Of a stretch of DNA of 64,000 nt, positions 35,715 to 48,134 are shown one piece after another; the first letter of the stretch is position 1; every line of letters begins with the position of its first letter. A model generated the notes under the pieces. It was not told the DNA's origin and made no database searches. It saw nothing but the letters and a program-made list of their open reading frames with translations. The translations under genes were made by a program, and so were the position numbers. The stretch comes from Pieris napi (Eukaryota; Arthropoda; Insecta; Lepidoptera; Pieridae): contig NC_062259.1 in assembly GCF_905475465.1 (NCBI RefSeq), positions 11,170,501-11,234,500 on the forward strand, written 5' to 3'.

Positions 35715-36835
35715 CGGGTAGTATGACACTTATCGTTAAGTAGGTATCTATTTTATAGTACATTTTTTAATATTACACTAAAAGTGGGTTTTTACTTATT
35801 TCAAATATATTAAAAAAACTTGACATAAATCTCTTTAAAAAAATAACTCCGTCTCCTAATAATGTCTTATTTGTATTCATTGGTTTCGTATAAAATATTA
35901 CTTACTACTTACTCCCCTAGCTGTATGACCCACTCGTGCGGTCTGAAGATCCTATTAGGTTAATTTTTGGAAGCTAGGTGAGACCATTGAGAACATATGA
36001 TAGAACATACAAGAAAAATGACACATCGAATTGATAACTTACTTCATTTTTTTTAATGGGCACAATATAAGAATTTGTTGTAACAACATTTATTTATAAA
36101 ATTAGACACAGTATGCATCAACATTTATAATTGATTCTAGGTATACATAGAATAGAATTAGCGCGAGTATAAGTTTAAAAATTATATTTTAAATTTACAA
36201 CCTAATTAAAATGTAAAGTTAAAATTTTATAATTAAGTTTTTATGTCGTCGCAACGTGAAAGTAAATTAAAATTTAGGTAGAAATCGCGTGTGTAAACTG
36301 ATTAGTAAAAAACGGGGATCGTGTAACCAAATGTATTTAGAACACCAAACAACCGTATTACTGACATTTATATTAAACTAAAAAAGACTTAAAATTATAA
36401 TTATCAATTTACATCTTAAGTCTTAACAATGAACAGTGTGGTTTTATTTTAAGCCCCGACGAAATAAGGGTATCTGTTGGACCTATTATAATGCGGTTTT
36501 GTTAGAAAGTTCTTGAACTATATATTATTCATATTGAACGCTAAATAAAAGCTTAATGTGTTATACTTTATATGTATATAGATACGGAATACTTTATGTT
36601 TTCTAATACTATTTAATGCTCTTCACCAAGACGTCTTTCTTGGAAGATTATTAATTCATTTAACTAAATAAAACTTATAGTACTGTTTTAACTAAAGGGG
36701 TTTGTCAAATTACGCTGAGAAGCAGTGAGTACGTTGAAATGTATTGAATTATGAATATGTCAGTACCCTAAAATATTAATTCTACTTGGTCTTGACAGAT
36801 TTCGCCTTGAGTGTTGTGATAATTTTGATATGGGA
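35715..36835. other. Non-coding AT-rich stretch
   Basis: Nothing recognised. Confidence 0.4.
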
Positions 36836-36837
36836 TC

Positions 36838-36930
36838 AGGCTAGTGTCACACGCTGACTTTTGGGTCTATTGTGTACGGTTTTCCCCACAGTCTTTTCTT
36901 CACCATACGAGCGAGTGAAACTTTAAGTTG
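36838..36930 (-). mobile_element. Decayed SINE (family S1) fragment
   Basis: The plus strand reads GTGTCACACGCTGACTTTTGGGTCTA and CTTCACCATACGAGCGAG, the complement of the family middle. Both ends are missing. Confidence 0.45.
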
Positions 36931-37590
36931 TTCAATAAAATGAACAAGGAACTCTAATCTTACAATAACTATAGCTTAGGAAAAAAGATTAGATATATTT
37001 AACAATTTACCGAAATCTTAAGAAATAAGTTATGATTAATAATAATTTACAAGCACTTGAGCATCAGAGATGAAAAATCTAATAACTATTTAAGATAAGT
37101 ACCCTGGTTAACCTTAACTACACAAATGCCTAACTCGTTGTTCAAACTCCTCTCAACTGATCCCCCTTCAACAATGTTTAAAAATATTATACCTATTAAC
37201 ATAACGTATTTTAAGTTGCGTTCATTTTAAAATAATGGTCGGTTTCATCAACAGCCGAAATTCGTGAATAGTTGTTCTAAATACAATAAATACTCATCAT
37301 CAATATTTATTGAAGTGGTATGAAATATTTAAAAAAAACAAAGTTGTTTTCATCACAAACATGGATCCGTCTGGATATATCTTTTGTATTCAATTCTTAC
37401 TGTTTTAATATAAAATTATCTTCTAAAACAATTTACTCATTTAAATACCTAACCCTATACTTTGAAGTAATTTGTATAAGTGTTAGAAAACATGGCTGGA
37501 AAATTTATTAAACTAATGTTGCGTGCAAAGTATCTTGAAGTTTATTAGACGCAGTTGATAAATAGGTATTGATTGTAGTCGCTTTTCATG
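36931..37590. other. Non-coding AT-rich stretch
   Basis: Nothing recognised. Confidence 0.4.
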
Positions 37591-37593
37591 TAC

Positions 37594-38690
37594 TTATGTA
37601 GTAAAATTATTACTATACCTCAGTTCCAAAGAGGACCTAGTACGATACACTATGATACTAGAGGGCTGCTGTTTTAGACCATCTGTCATCTGTGCTACGG
37701 CTAATGGACTACGTGCCATTATACACATGACAGTAACCGAATGGCCAGTCCAAAATGAAAAAAAAAGAAACATGGGCTGACGAATGGAGCGATGTATCTG
37801 TGAAGTTAGCTGAGCACTTATCAGCAGAGCACAAAATAGTTTTTCTGATAGTTTTTGGAAAGAGTTCTGGACGTGTAAGTCAAAATATTTTTTTTTAAAT
37901 ATTGTAAAATGCTCTGCCAGCAGCCCGATCACAGCAGAGCATTTCTTATCGATTTCGATAAATAAGGTCTCATTAAAACAACTAATTCCTATCATTCAAA
38001 TGCAAAGACAAAAAGGTTTAATTATAAAAAAATAAAGAAGAGTGGGTGAAAACGAATTAATGAGCATTTTTCTAACTTTTTACTAAATTAAAAAAATCAT
38101 ATTCTACAGACATGGGAACTCCACGGTTTCTATTAGACCTATCAGGTATCTAAGCAAAACAGTTAAAGCCCAGGCCAGAACTCTTCTCTCTCTCTCTCTC
38201 TCAGCAGAGCATACCTCTATGCTGAAAATTGACAATGTTTTCAATTATAATCGAAAAATAAAAATAATTTGCTTTGGGTCTAGATAAGGGAACTCCGCGA
38301 TTTCTTTTTGATCTATTAGATGTCTAGGCAAAACAATTAAATTCCAGGCCAGAACTCTTCGCTTCGCTTGAGAGAAAGAGCAGAGCATATTTCTGTTAAG
38401 AAAATTGGCAATTTTTTCAATTATATTCGAAAAAACACAAGCAACACAATACAATAAAAAATAAACAAGTTGCACAAACTAAAACCAACGTCCTCACAGG
38501 TCCAGATAGCGCGCTAATGATAAATTTAAAAAAATTAAATAATGATAAAAAGAGACCAAAAAGAACCATGAAAACCAACAAAGTGTCAAGTGCTAAAAGA
38601 ATGCCACTCCTATAATCAGATGAGAGACCAGATGAGTCCAAAAGAATTGCCAGATCGTTAGAGCCATGCAGCATATTGCACATATTTATA
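37594..38690 (-). other. Repeated, possibly once-coding region of unknown nature
   Basis: Three minus-strand frames lie in series: 38417-38683 (88 codons, very hydrophobic, with V-F-M-V-L-F-G-L-F and L-V-L-V-C-A-T-C-L-F-F segments), 38245-38475 (76 codons) and 37594-37995 (133 codons). A tandem duplication of period 174 bp (38114-38287 and 38288 onward) keeps one minus-strand frame: R-V-L-A-W-A-L-T-V-L in one copy and R-V-L-A-W-N-L-I-V-L in the other, continuing to E-F-P-C-L and E-F-P-Y-L. The motif TGCTCTGCT recurs four times, once in an inverted pair (37908-37947). I do not recognise a protein family. A CT microsatellite lies at 38184-38202. Confidence 0.35.
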
Positions 38691-38868
38691 GCTCTTGCGA
38701 TGCAATCAGTTACGAAAGTAGTTATCGCCCAATCGTAGAACAGCCTTTTTAGTTGCCGATGGGGTTTATTATAATCTTATTAAAAAACGAAATAACTTAA
38801 TCTTAATAAATATAATAAAATAATAAAATAAATAGTCTGCTTAACATCTACCCACTCACCGTCTACAA

Positions 38869-39215
38869 TGTAAAGATACGACAAAAGGACTGGTTTTTGC
38901 ACCTTGCGCAGTGTTAGAAATGCTTTTGAGACCTAGTTACACACTTTTTTCATTCACTCACTGACTCACTCACTCACTTACACATTTGCACCCACACACT
39001 CACTCATGCACTCAGGCGTGTTGATAACAGTTGAAAAGTTAATTAAATAAACGATGTAATTAGATTATATATATATATATTTTAAGGAATTATATTTAAG
39101 TTTGTCATGGAAGAGCTGGGAACCATGACACAGGTATTTCTTACTTAAAAGGCTTCCCAAATCCTACACATTGTCTTGCATATCTACTTCAAAATGAATA
39201 AAGACATTTTTATTT
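38869..39215 (+). mobile_element. LINE-like 3' repeat, copy 2 (plus orientation)
   Basis: Plus orientation of the 29010-29370 repeat: CCGTCTACAATGTAAAGATA, a CACTCA-rich tract, GAAGAGCTGGGAACCATGAC, and an end AAAATGAATAAAGAC with a T-rich tail. Confidence 0.62.
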
Positions 39216-40580
39216 TTATTTATTTTAAGTAGCCGTTATCTCTGATCAACTCGTAGTAAGTGAACCATCATATTCAATGAAGTTACCCATTAGAAGTTCT
39301 GAACGTCAGGCTGTCGTGTAACGTTTGCCTAAGTTTCCCGAAGAGGAATTCCCTGAAGACCTTTGCCTGTATAAATTATTTATAATATGACATGAGAAAT
39401 ATGAATTTATAATGCGATAAAAATGTTATATTCCATGTATTGAGTAATAGTTTTTGCTGCCCGTATATAATAGATTAATAAAACACTTTTTTATTTATTA
39501 CCACACCTTCACTCCTATATATTTATTATAATGTTATAAAGAGGTAAGATCTGTATTTGTGTACAGAATCTGGAACAATATCGACAAATTCACAATTAAA
39601 ATGCTTCATTGGACCAATTCCATTGCTGATCGACCTTTGAAGTTACCCTTAGTATCATTGCATTGTTATATGATTGCTCTTACGTTATTGCTAAGTTTGC
39701 AAAAGCACTGTCATGGGTTGCGCCAGGAAGTTCAGGCTGTTTTCTATATTTTTCGAATATACCATAAACACAATATAAGGGATATTTTTTACAATGATCT
39801 TGGCCTAGTTCAGACGAAGCCGATAATATAACCAAAGGATTTAATTTGCATGTTCGCGTGTTAGTAAATGGAATTACTTGAAAAAGGGAAATATTTATAC
39901 TAAAGTTTTTATAAAAACCTTGCGCACGCTTTAGTCATAAGTATTTTATGCTCAAAGGACACATAAAACATTAGTTAATCAATTTTATTAAATTACAAGA
40001 TTGAGTGGGCTCGACGGGTCAACCACGCTTTAGCCGACGTTGACAATTATTGTATGTTCATCAATATGGAAATCGACTAATACTTAAGCAATTCGAATTC
40101 AAATCAATACCGAAATAGCAATCGTTGAACCTAGCAAATGCTTCTTAAACTTTATCCGCACTTATTCGTGATTAAAAACTTTGATCATTTAATAGATCGA
40201 CGCAGAGGTTCGACGTTTAATTTGAGAACAAGTTCTCAAATTACTGCAAGCATTAAATGTAAATTTGGATCCATTAAGTTACCAGTTACCTACATGAATA
40301 AATGATGCTATCACAAACATAACATGTAAAAAAACAAGTATCGCAACGCAGTTCTTCTACCGTAAAAAGTGAGATCCAAGTCGGTTAATTTATTCAATCC
40401 TTACTTAAGGGACCTTCTGACTTCAGTCTTATATCGTAATTAGCTAATAATCTTATGATGACTATATTACAAATATTTTATGTTTTTTCATTATTTTTCA
40501 ATAGAATTAGATTTTTATAAAGTCTTCTAAACTTCTATGTCTGCTAAAAGTGCCTTAGAGTTTTGATGATCGGTCAGTCA
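39216..40580. other. Non-coding stretch
   Basis: A repeat start CCTATATATTTATTATAATG...AAAGAGG near 39515 is related to 23645. A 90-codon plus frame (39559-39831) follows it without a known domain. Confidence 0.4.
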
Positions 40581-40585
40581 GGTAA

Positions 40586-40884
40586 GGGAGCGTTCAAGTA
40601 TTACGCAACAAATTTTGGGGGGAGAGGGGGTCCCTCTGTACAACGTTACGATGCGGGGCGGGGATAGAATTAAGCCGTTATTGTTAATATTATTTTCGAC
40701 TTTTCAGTACTTTTACACTTTAATGGTAACTTTAAGGTATAAAGAGTCACTAGGTGGTCACGAAACGTTTTACTATACTTGGGTACATTACTGTACTTGG
40801 GTACAGAAAAACGTTACGGCGCGTTAAATAGGGGGGGTTCCAATAATCTCCAAAAACCGCGTGACGTATTACTTGAACGCTCCC
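40586..40884. mobile_element. MITE with TAA target duplication (299 bp)
   Basis: Ends GGGAGCGTTCAAGTA at 40586 and its complement at 40884, flanked by TAA (40583-40585 and 40885-40887). It contains ACCTAGTG and ACGTTACG-type inner inverted blocks. A diverged inverted copy lies 0.9 kb away. The 3-bp TWA duplication suggests a PIF/Harbinger-type parent. Confidence 0.8.
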
Positions 40885-40980
40885 TAAGTTAAGAAATTTG
40901 ACTAATTATAATGTTTAAACTACTGGTTCAAATTGAAATATATCGTGTTTATACAATATTTTATATTGCTATATCAATAA

Positions 40981-41035
40981 ACATCAGATGAGCCCCTACC
41001 CGTTTGCCAGCGGTCATATAAAAAAACATATATTT
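40981..41035 (+). mobile_element. Extreme 3' end of the Jockey-like LINE
   Basis: CATCAGATGAGCCCCTACCC followed by GTTTGCC and ATAAAAAAA matches the last 50 bp and poly(A) junction of the LINE at 1752, in plus orientation. Confidence 0.65.
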
Positions 41036-41767
41036 ATCCAGTTGTATATATAAATATTATAATGTAAAATATTTTGCTGGGAAAAAGACTTATGAGATAC
41101 CAATCTTTTATAGACATTTTTCTCGAATAAATCGTCGATGACAATTGTTAAAATAGCTATGAAGCGAATGGCTTAGAATTTCTATGAGAAATCTTAACAA
41201 AGCGAAATATCGTTCGTGTTCGTATATAGAAAAATTCATTCTGATACACGAACGCTCCTTACTTTTTCCACAACATATTTCTCCCGGCAATGTTTAAAAC
41301 AATGCTGTTTTGTCCTGTACCAGTTAAAAATGTTTTATCACAACTCTTACTTTACTTTTGAATAAGTGGAAATAAATATAAAAAATTAAATTAATATTGC
41401 AAAATAACGATAGGTTCTTAAGGAGTTTTCGAAAAAGTTAAGTTTAATGGAGGGATTTAGCACTAGCTACTGTAAGTAAAACAAACTAAAAACTTTAGTA
41501 TGAAAACCTTCCTGTATTCTTGTATTATTGTACAGACCCTTATCCTCATACTAGGAAATCTGTGTTGTAGGTAACCAGTCTTCCTAGAGTAGTAAAAATA
41601 TACAGTAAAAGAAAATCAAATAGCAAATCAATCATTTTGATAAATTTCAGTGTGCGTGTTTGACATCACGATAAACGTATAGGATATGATATACGAAAAT
41701 TATCCTCTACATCTCTAAGTCTATAAGATTTTTCCGACATCGAAATGCGAATAAGCAATCTAACCTG

Positions 41768-42055
41768 GGGAGTGTTCAAGTATTACGTCAACCAATTTTG
41801 GGAGATTATTGACCCCCCCCCCAATGTAACGCGCCGTAACGTTTTTCTGTACCCAAGTATAGTAAAACGTTTCGTGACCACCTAGTGACTCTTTATACCT
41901 AAAAGTTACCATTATGTGGATGTGTCATGTAAAGTACTGGAAAGTCGAAAATAATATTAACTATAACGCGTAATTTAATCCCCGCACCGCATCGTAACGT
42001 TTTACAAAAGGACCCCCCCTCCCAAAATTCGTTATGTAATACTTAAGTAATACTT
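41768..42055. mobile_element. Second copy of the 40586 MITE, inverted
   Basis: Starts GGGAGTGTTCAAGTATTACG and contains GTAACGCGCCGTAACG and CCACCTAGTGACTC, the complement of the 40586 copy. Its far end is degraded (AATACTTAAGTAATACTTC). No target duplication can be read. Confidence 0.7.
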
Positions 42056-42059
42056 CATT

Positions 42060-43225
42060 ATACAAGCAAGTACATTTAGCCACAAATTACTCTTTTTAAT
42101 AATTTAATTCAAATAATTATTGCTTTTTTTTTCTTATGGCGAAGACATAACTAGTGACGTCGGATACTTTCGAAGAACTGCAGGATTCTGTTAGAAATAG
42201 CAAAGACAATTAGACAAACCATTGCTTAGTAAAGCCGTAACTCTTGTGGTGATTATAGAAAAAAAATAGAAATGTTTAGAATACTGCCGCCTTGGTTGCC
42301 AATCAATAATTTCAATCAATAATTCACAAATTACGGCGGCAACATCGCAAATATATAGAATTCGGCAATTTAAAATTAGTAAAGTAATATAAGGTAACAG
42401 AACCCAAACAATGACGTGGGATATTGCATTTGGAACCTAAGTACCTACTCTGGTTTAACGTGACAACATCATAAAAATAAAACATTGTTGAAATGATTGC
42501 ATACCTACTTAAGTCTTCGAGTGAAAGAGAGAAAAATTGCGGCGCAAGCGTAACGGTACAATGAGCGTAACGGGACAATCAGTCATGCTTTTTCGTGCAT
42601 GCGAATAGTTTCACGTCAAAAATATGTTGAAATTATTAAATTTTTGCGTTTAAGCGCGGAAGTATTTTACGTATTTTGTCTAACCATAGTAGTATAAAAT
42701 ACAGCGCGAGATCGCATTAAGATACATTTTTTACGGGACCGAACCGTCGCTAAGATACCTACATTTAGTTTCGACATTTTGGCATCCGTCGTATTTTTCT
42801 ACATTGCCCGTTTCCCATTTCCATATAATAGAAACACCATGAAACAGAGGTTACAGTGTTTGGAGCTGAAAATATTCTTTTTCAAGGTGTCAACAAGTGT
42901 CAAAAATTTGCGTTTGAAAAAGTGTAGATACGAAAAGTAAAGAAAGTTAATTTCTCCATCAAATTAAACAAAGCAGTTAACGTTGAGTTTTTATTGAACA
43001 TATCGATTTTAATGAAAAATTACGCAACGTTAAATCTGCCAAGTACTTTAAGAGTTATGTGGCGAGTGATAAACATTAATATAGTCTATAATCTATCAAA
43101 AATCATAGTTTACTAAACTTTCTTGTACGTAACGGATCTTTTGAGTGTACGTATAATTTTTATAATCTTTGATTTTCATACAGATAATATATTAAAGAAA
43201 TTATTAGTTTTAGTAAGCATTTTTT
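42060..43225. other. Non-coding stretch
   Basis: A block around 42555-42610 (CAATCAGTCATGCTTTTTCG followed by TGCATGC) recurs at 60860-60895; otherwise nothing recognised. Confidence 0.4.
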
Positions 43226-43350
43226 TATAGAACAGGGGGCAAACGGGAAGGCTCACTTGATAGTGTTATCGCCGCCCATGGATACTCTCAATGCCAGAGG
43301 GCTCTTGAGTGAGTTGCCGGCCTTTTAAGAATTAGAACGCTCTTTTCTAA
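43226..43350 (-). mobile_element. Jockey-like LINE, 3' end fragment
   Basis: The plus strand reads TATAGAACAGGGGGCAAACG, GCCGCCCATGGATACTCTCA and GAGTTGCCGGCC, matching the 3' UTR and last codons of the LINE at 1773-4955. It is about 125 bp long, so strongly 5'-truncated. Confidence 0.8.
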
Positions 43351-44160
43351 ATAAGTAAATTTAGTATTACCATTATAATAATTTTAAGTTTTTTTCGTTA
43401 TGTATATACTTATATGTTTTAATCGCCAATTTGGTTCTTTTGCTTCATTAGTTTAATTAACAATAAATACTTTTGGCTTTTAAAAATTTATGAAAATTAC
43501 TATCGGCACTATTCATTTATTAAAAATAATGTCAGTACAAAATAATACATTAAACAAATCACTTAAAACTCCTGGACTATGGTTACAGCTGACTCCCCTT
43601 GTCCCTTTCCTCTGATTCAAGAATTTTTCTATAAATATATGAACAGCACCATCTAGTAGTAAGTAGCATGTAATGTTGATTATGACTAAACTCTACAAAC
43701 GCTGATTTGTTCGCAAAGATTAAATTTTACATAGGCTTATCAGCGTCGACGTTTCACTAAAGTCAAAATTTCGGATATTTATTTTCATATGAACATTGCT
43801 GCACAAATTACTTTAAATTGTAATAGTTAACGTCTTATAATAGTCTGCTATTGTCGCCGCAAGATGGAGCTATTAGCAACAAAAAAACTGCGCAATATTT
43901 ATTATTATAAAAAGATTAAAATATTATCAAGTATTAAGATAGTTTTATGTTTTATTTAAAACTTGGCCAAATCTCAATTTCTAGAAATTGCTATCTTTTT
44001 GTGTAACAATGACATCTTGCGATCTCATATATAACTCACGTAAGCTTGTTTAGAATACTTAGGTCCTTTTAGACATTAACCAATTTTGGTTAAAATACAT
44101 TGACTATAGTGACATCTACAATCTATGGCTACAATCACTGCGATGACGTCATACCCTGAA
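43351..44160. other. Non-coding AT-rich stretch
   Basis: Nothing recognised. Confidence 0.4.
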
Positions 44161-44289
44161 GGACGCTAACAAAGTTATTCCAGATCATTCCAAGACTTTA
44201 CATACCAAATATTTGTTCCAACAAGAGAAAACAAGGTAACTGTAGCGATTGTACTGCCAAAACTTATCTAAGGACGTTAGGACATCTCA

Positions 44290-45085
44290 CAAATCAATAA
44301 CGCCGAGTGAAAAATTTGAGTGTGAAATATTGGAGTCTGCGATAAGGGAAGCTCTGAAGAAAATTAAAATAAACAAATCAGCAGTAGAGTATTTTCACTG
44401 AAGATCTCAAAAATCTCAGAAAAATGGTGTTAAACTAATGAAATACTTATTTAACCAGAGCTTCGGGCAAGTGGCCAAAGGACTGGACAGAATCGCTGCT
44501 AATACCGCAACACAAGAAAGGCTGGATAAAGAATGACATAAATTATCGAATAGTAGCTCTTATACCCCACGGTAGTTAGGTCATTCTCCACATAGTTCTC
44601 GTACGCTTAAATTCAAATCTGGATCGACAAGTCAAAGGTCAGGGGATGCGGGAACAAATTGAAAACTTTAAGCAACTCATAGAAAAACGCCCAACCAAGA
44701 CAATTCAACATGCCCATGAATGCTACGAGATTCGGTGTTAGAGGAGAGTGTTGCCTTGGACTGGACCTTGGACTACAAAAATAATCTACAAGTCTCGTCT
44801 CAGCCAACTAAGTATAACAAACAGCTACTTTGGCCATAGTGCCAGGAGAGGACCAGATATTCTCGACAACCTGGTATTGCTAGGAAGGAGTGAGGGCAGA
44901 AGATGCCGGTGTCGATCGCCCGTTGGACTAACCAAATTAAGATAATTACAGATGTCAACAGCCCTAATGCAAGCAGAGAATAGAGCAATGTGGAGGCAAG
45001 TTTACGTATCGGTTTGGGCTTTTCAAGACAGGCACGACATTCAGGATTGTTTAAAAGCCGAAGGTGCACGACATACCAACAGCTG
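44290..45085 (+). pseudogene. RTE-clade LINE pseudogene (reverse transcriptase and C-terminus)
   Basis: Plus-strand reading, with frameshifts: R-E-A-L-K-K-I-K-I-N-K-S-A, then G-K-W-P-K-D-W-T-E-S-L-L-I-P and H-K-K-G-W-I-K-N-D-I-N-Y-R-I-V-A-L, the finger/palm start of an RTE reverse transcriptase. After a deletion that removes the catalytic Y-x-D-D part comes S-Y-F-G-H-S-A-R-R and L-L-G-R-S-E-G-R-R, the RTE carboxyl region. It has multiple stops and is inactive. The repeat tail at 45066-45970 probably belongs to its 3' UTR. Confidence 0.7.
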
Positions 45086-45135
45086 ACTAGATTAATTTTA
45101 TATATGCGTGTATAAGTGTATGTAGTATTTAAGAT

Positions 45136-45690
45136 GTTGTTTTATATAATACTAGCCGTTTCGCGCCCGCTTTGCTGGACGAATTAAAATAAAATAAATT
45201 TTATGTTTCATTATTTTATTTTTTTTCATATTTTTATTATTCTTTTCATTTTAACTTCCCGCTAAGAAAATTGAAATATTTCGAAAATCGAGTTTTTAAC
45301 AGATGTTGACGTTTAGAGGTTCTAGGAAGCCTCCCCGAATGTTTCCGCGGTGAAGTCCGTATGGATAAATTTTCATAAAAGTAAAATAGCAATAAAAAAA
45401 TGAAGGAACGTTGGAATTTAATAAATAAAAAACCATCCAGGAAAAATTTCGCATCGAATGGTGGTAGTTTCATGTCGATACGATCAGTGGTTTAGGCGTG
45501 ATTGAGCCTCAAACGAAGACCATTTTCATTATATATATATAGAGATATATAAGTAATATGTATAAGGTTAACAAAAATTTAAATTATATCTCAACGATTC
45601 GTTGCCTATTGTATGTTTACATGCTTTAGAATGTATGTACAAAATGTAATAGATTTTGCGTCAAATAAAGTGATTTTTTATTTTTATTAA
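45136..45690 (+). mobile_element. Insertion in the RTE tail (ACTAGCCG...TATATATA)
   Basis: Interrupts the tail that is continuous at 51560-51650. It begins near ACTAGCCGTTTCGCGCCCGC and ends with a TATATATATAG run, fitting the common ACTAGC...ATATAT insect repeat type. A 75-codon minus frame inside has no domain. Confidence 0.45.
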
Positions 45691-45975
45691 TAATAAATCA
45701 GATTAAAATATTGCTTTGTCTTATTCATTTCTCGCTTCCTCTCAAAGTGGCGAAGACTCCTTCAAGCCCTTAATTATCGTGGTGAGCTTTCCCGATAACT
45801 TTGTGATAATCCCACCACCTCGAACCTTTGATCCTACCGGTAGGGCTTCGTCTGTTAGCTTAGGTCTCTTGGTGCAGACATCCCGTACTTATTTATATTT
45901 TCACTATTTATATGTTAGGGTAAATCTGTAGGACGTAGGGTTGATAGGGTCTTAATTCTTATCCTCTCATATATT
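45690..45975 (+). repeat. Dispersed repeat R3, copy 1
   Basis: About 270 bp shared with 51637-51905 in the same orientation (TTATTCATTTCTCGCTTCCT, CTCAAAGTGGCGAAGACT, TAATTATCGTGGTGAGC, GTCTCTTGGTGCAGACAT). Probably the 3' tail of an RTE-like LINE, because both copies follow the same CAGCTGACTAGA/GTATTTAAGAT leader. Confidence 0.65.
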
Positions 45976-48130
45976 TAGTTATTTAGTGCAGCTTGTTACA
46001 TACATAACGTATCAGTCCTGACATTCATTACAGTAGACTGTGAAGTGTCTTAAGCTGTACATAATATGTGATAATTGGATTTTCTTATTACGAAATAAAA
46101 CAACATCTCTACGACGATACATTTATTTATTAGAAAATTAAGCATAGTTACATTATCGAGTATACCATGACTTGATAAGTATTAGAAACACCAAAAATTT
46201 ATCTAGGTCACTATAGCTATTGATAATGCCGAAAAAAGGTGACTATTTAAGAACAATATAAAAACTAGTGCAATAGTAACAGTATACTAGAACGAAGTTA
46301 ATGTTAAAATAGGTTAAGAACTTATTCTAACCTATTTTACCGTACAAATAATTTCGTACAGTAAAACAGATAGTTGCTAGAAACAATGGTAAAATATTTA
46401 ACATATCCTCAAATCGAGTAAAACAAAAATAACAATTTATTCTCCATAGTAGATAATTATTTTCGAAGTACATTCGAAATTTTAAATGTGCATGAAGGAT
46501 AAAAATGCCATAGACTACTTTATATTATGAAGGGATTGCGTCCACAGAACATCAACTACAATTAATTATTTTATAAAAGGTTTACCTCATTTTTTAAAGA
46601 AATAAAGTTAAGCGTTTAACAAAGATTCATTATTTATAATTTGCGTTAAATTATAACGTTAAAATTTTGGCATCTAGTATTGTTATTATAACTATATTAA
46701 AAGCTTAATTTAATTTTATATATGCTAAAATTTATAAATCCGTATGAAAAAAAATGTACTTTTTTGTAAGTACTTATTTACGACAGCTTATTTAAATTAT
46801 TTATTTAAATGCAACATCGAAATTTATATCTATGATATTTTTTTTTTATATTATTGGGTTACATATTTTATTAATTACTGTATGACTTTTACACACCAAT
46901 ATGTAGAATAATTAATCATGTATACTATTTTAACTAGAGTCAAATCTGTTAGTAATCTTGAATGGATAGACTCGAGGTGAGAACAGAAGACAAATACATT
47001 AATACAATACGATAGACTGCTTCTCTTTCTAACAAATTATATTAACACTATAATAATAAGAGATAGTTGCTGAACATTGAAATAAGACTGATTTATTTAT
47101 AGTAATGAAAGTGTACAAACATTTTATGAAATATTCCGGTTATAAGAACTACTGATACATAATATTACCCCCGTGTTTTTATATCCAGAAACCAGTTACA
47201 ATTGGTAGGATATAAACATACGTAATGGTAAGTATGACTTATTAAATAACATCAATATTCTACTACGAGTATTTAAGGGGGAGATTCATAAATGAGGAGT
47301 CTACGAGCTAAGTCGAAATATGACTCCGGTATGTCAAAAATGCGAATACATTTTTACGCGCTAAATCCCCTTTTTGAATCTTACCCTGCCTATTATTTAT
47401 TTATAAAGTGATATTTAATCTAACACTAAAATACCAAAACTATTTATTACGAACCCTTGAAAGAACAGGAAAAGAGAGTTTCTTGCTAGTTCTATTCGTC
47501 TTTGTTTGCCTTTGATTTGAAGATGAAAATGCAAATAAAAAGATACGATTTATCAATATTTGAACGAAACGATTGAATCCAAAACCGAAATCGATCGAAT
47601 ATAATATTGTAATGGAGGAAAATAGTGCCGATAATATGCACTAAAATGTAAAGTTTTACACCTTGATGATTAAGGTCGGTTCACAGACGGTGGAGCTATA
47701 CTTGAACATAGACAAAAATTATGTATGGTACTCTTTCCCGTTAAATCAAATAAACCTTTAAAACTAAACACAATTGCTGAGATACCAAAAATATACAAAA
47801 CTTATTGTTACAAGTTGACTGTACGTAGCATAAGGGAACAGCTTACATTATTAAGATTGAATAATAAATATAGTAAAAAGGAATTTAAACCTTAACTGAT
47901 TGACGTATGCCGTATGGTACTTAAAATGGCAGTGACGATTGAGTACAAGTAAATTGAATTCGGAGATTCACAATGTAAAAGTAATTTATGTTTATTCGAT
48001 GAAACCCGTACTAACTCTGACGAAATACATTTATTAGGTGGAATAAGTGGTTTGACGCAGGAGTCTCTTAATCTGAAACTACATGTGCGGCTTTTGCTTT
48101 ACGAGTTATGAATATTATTTTACTTGTGTT
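45976..48130. other. Long non-coding AT-rich stretch
   Basis: An inverted repeat AAAATAGGTTA/TAACCTATTTT near 46304-46340 and a weak LINE tail near 47460-47540 were seen; otherwise nothing recognised. Confidence 0.4.
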
Positions 48131-48134
48131 TCAG

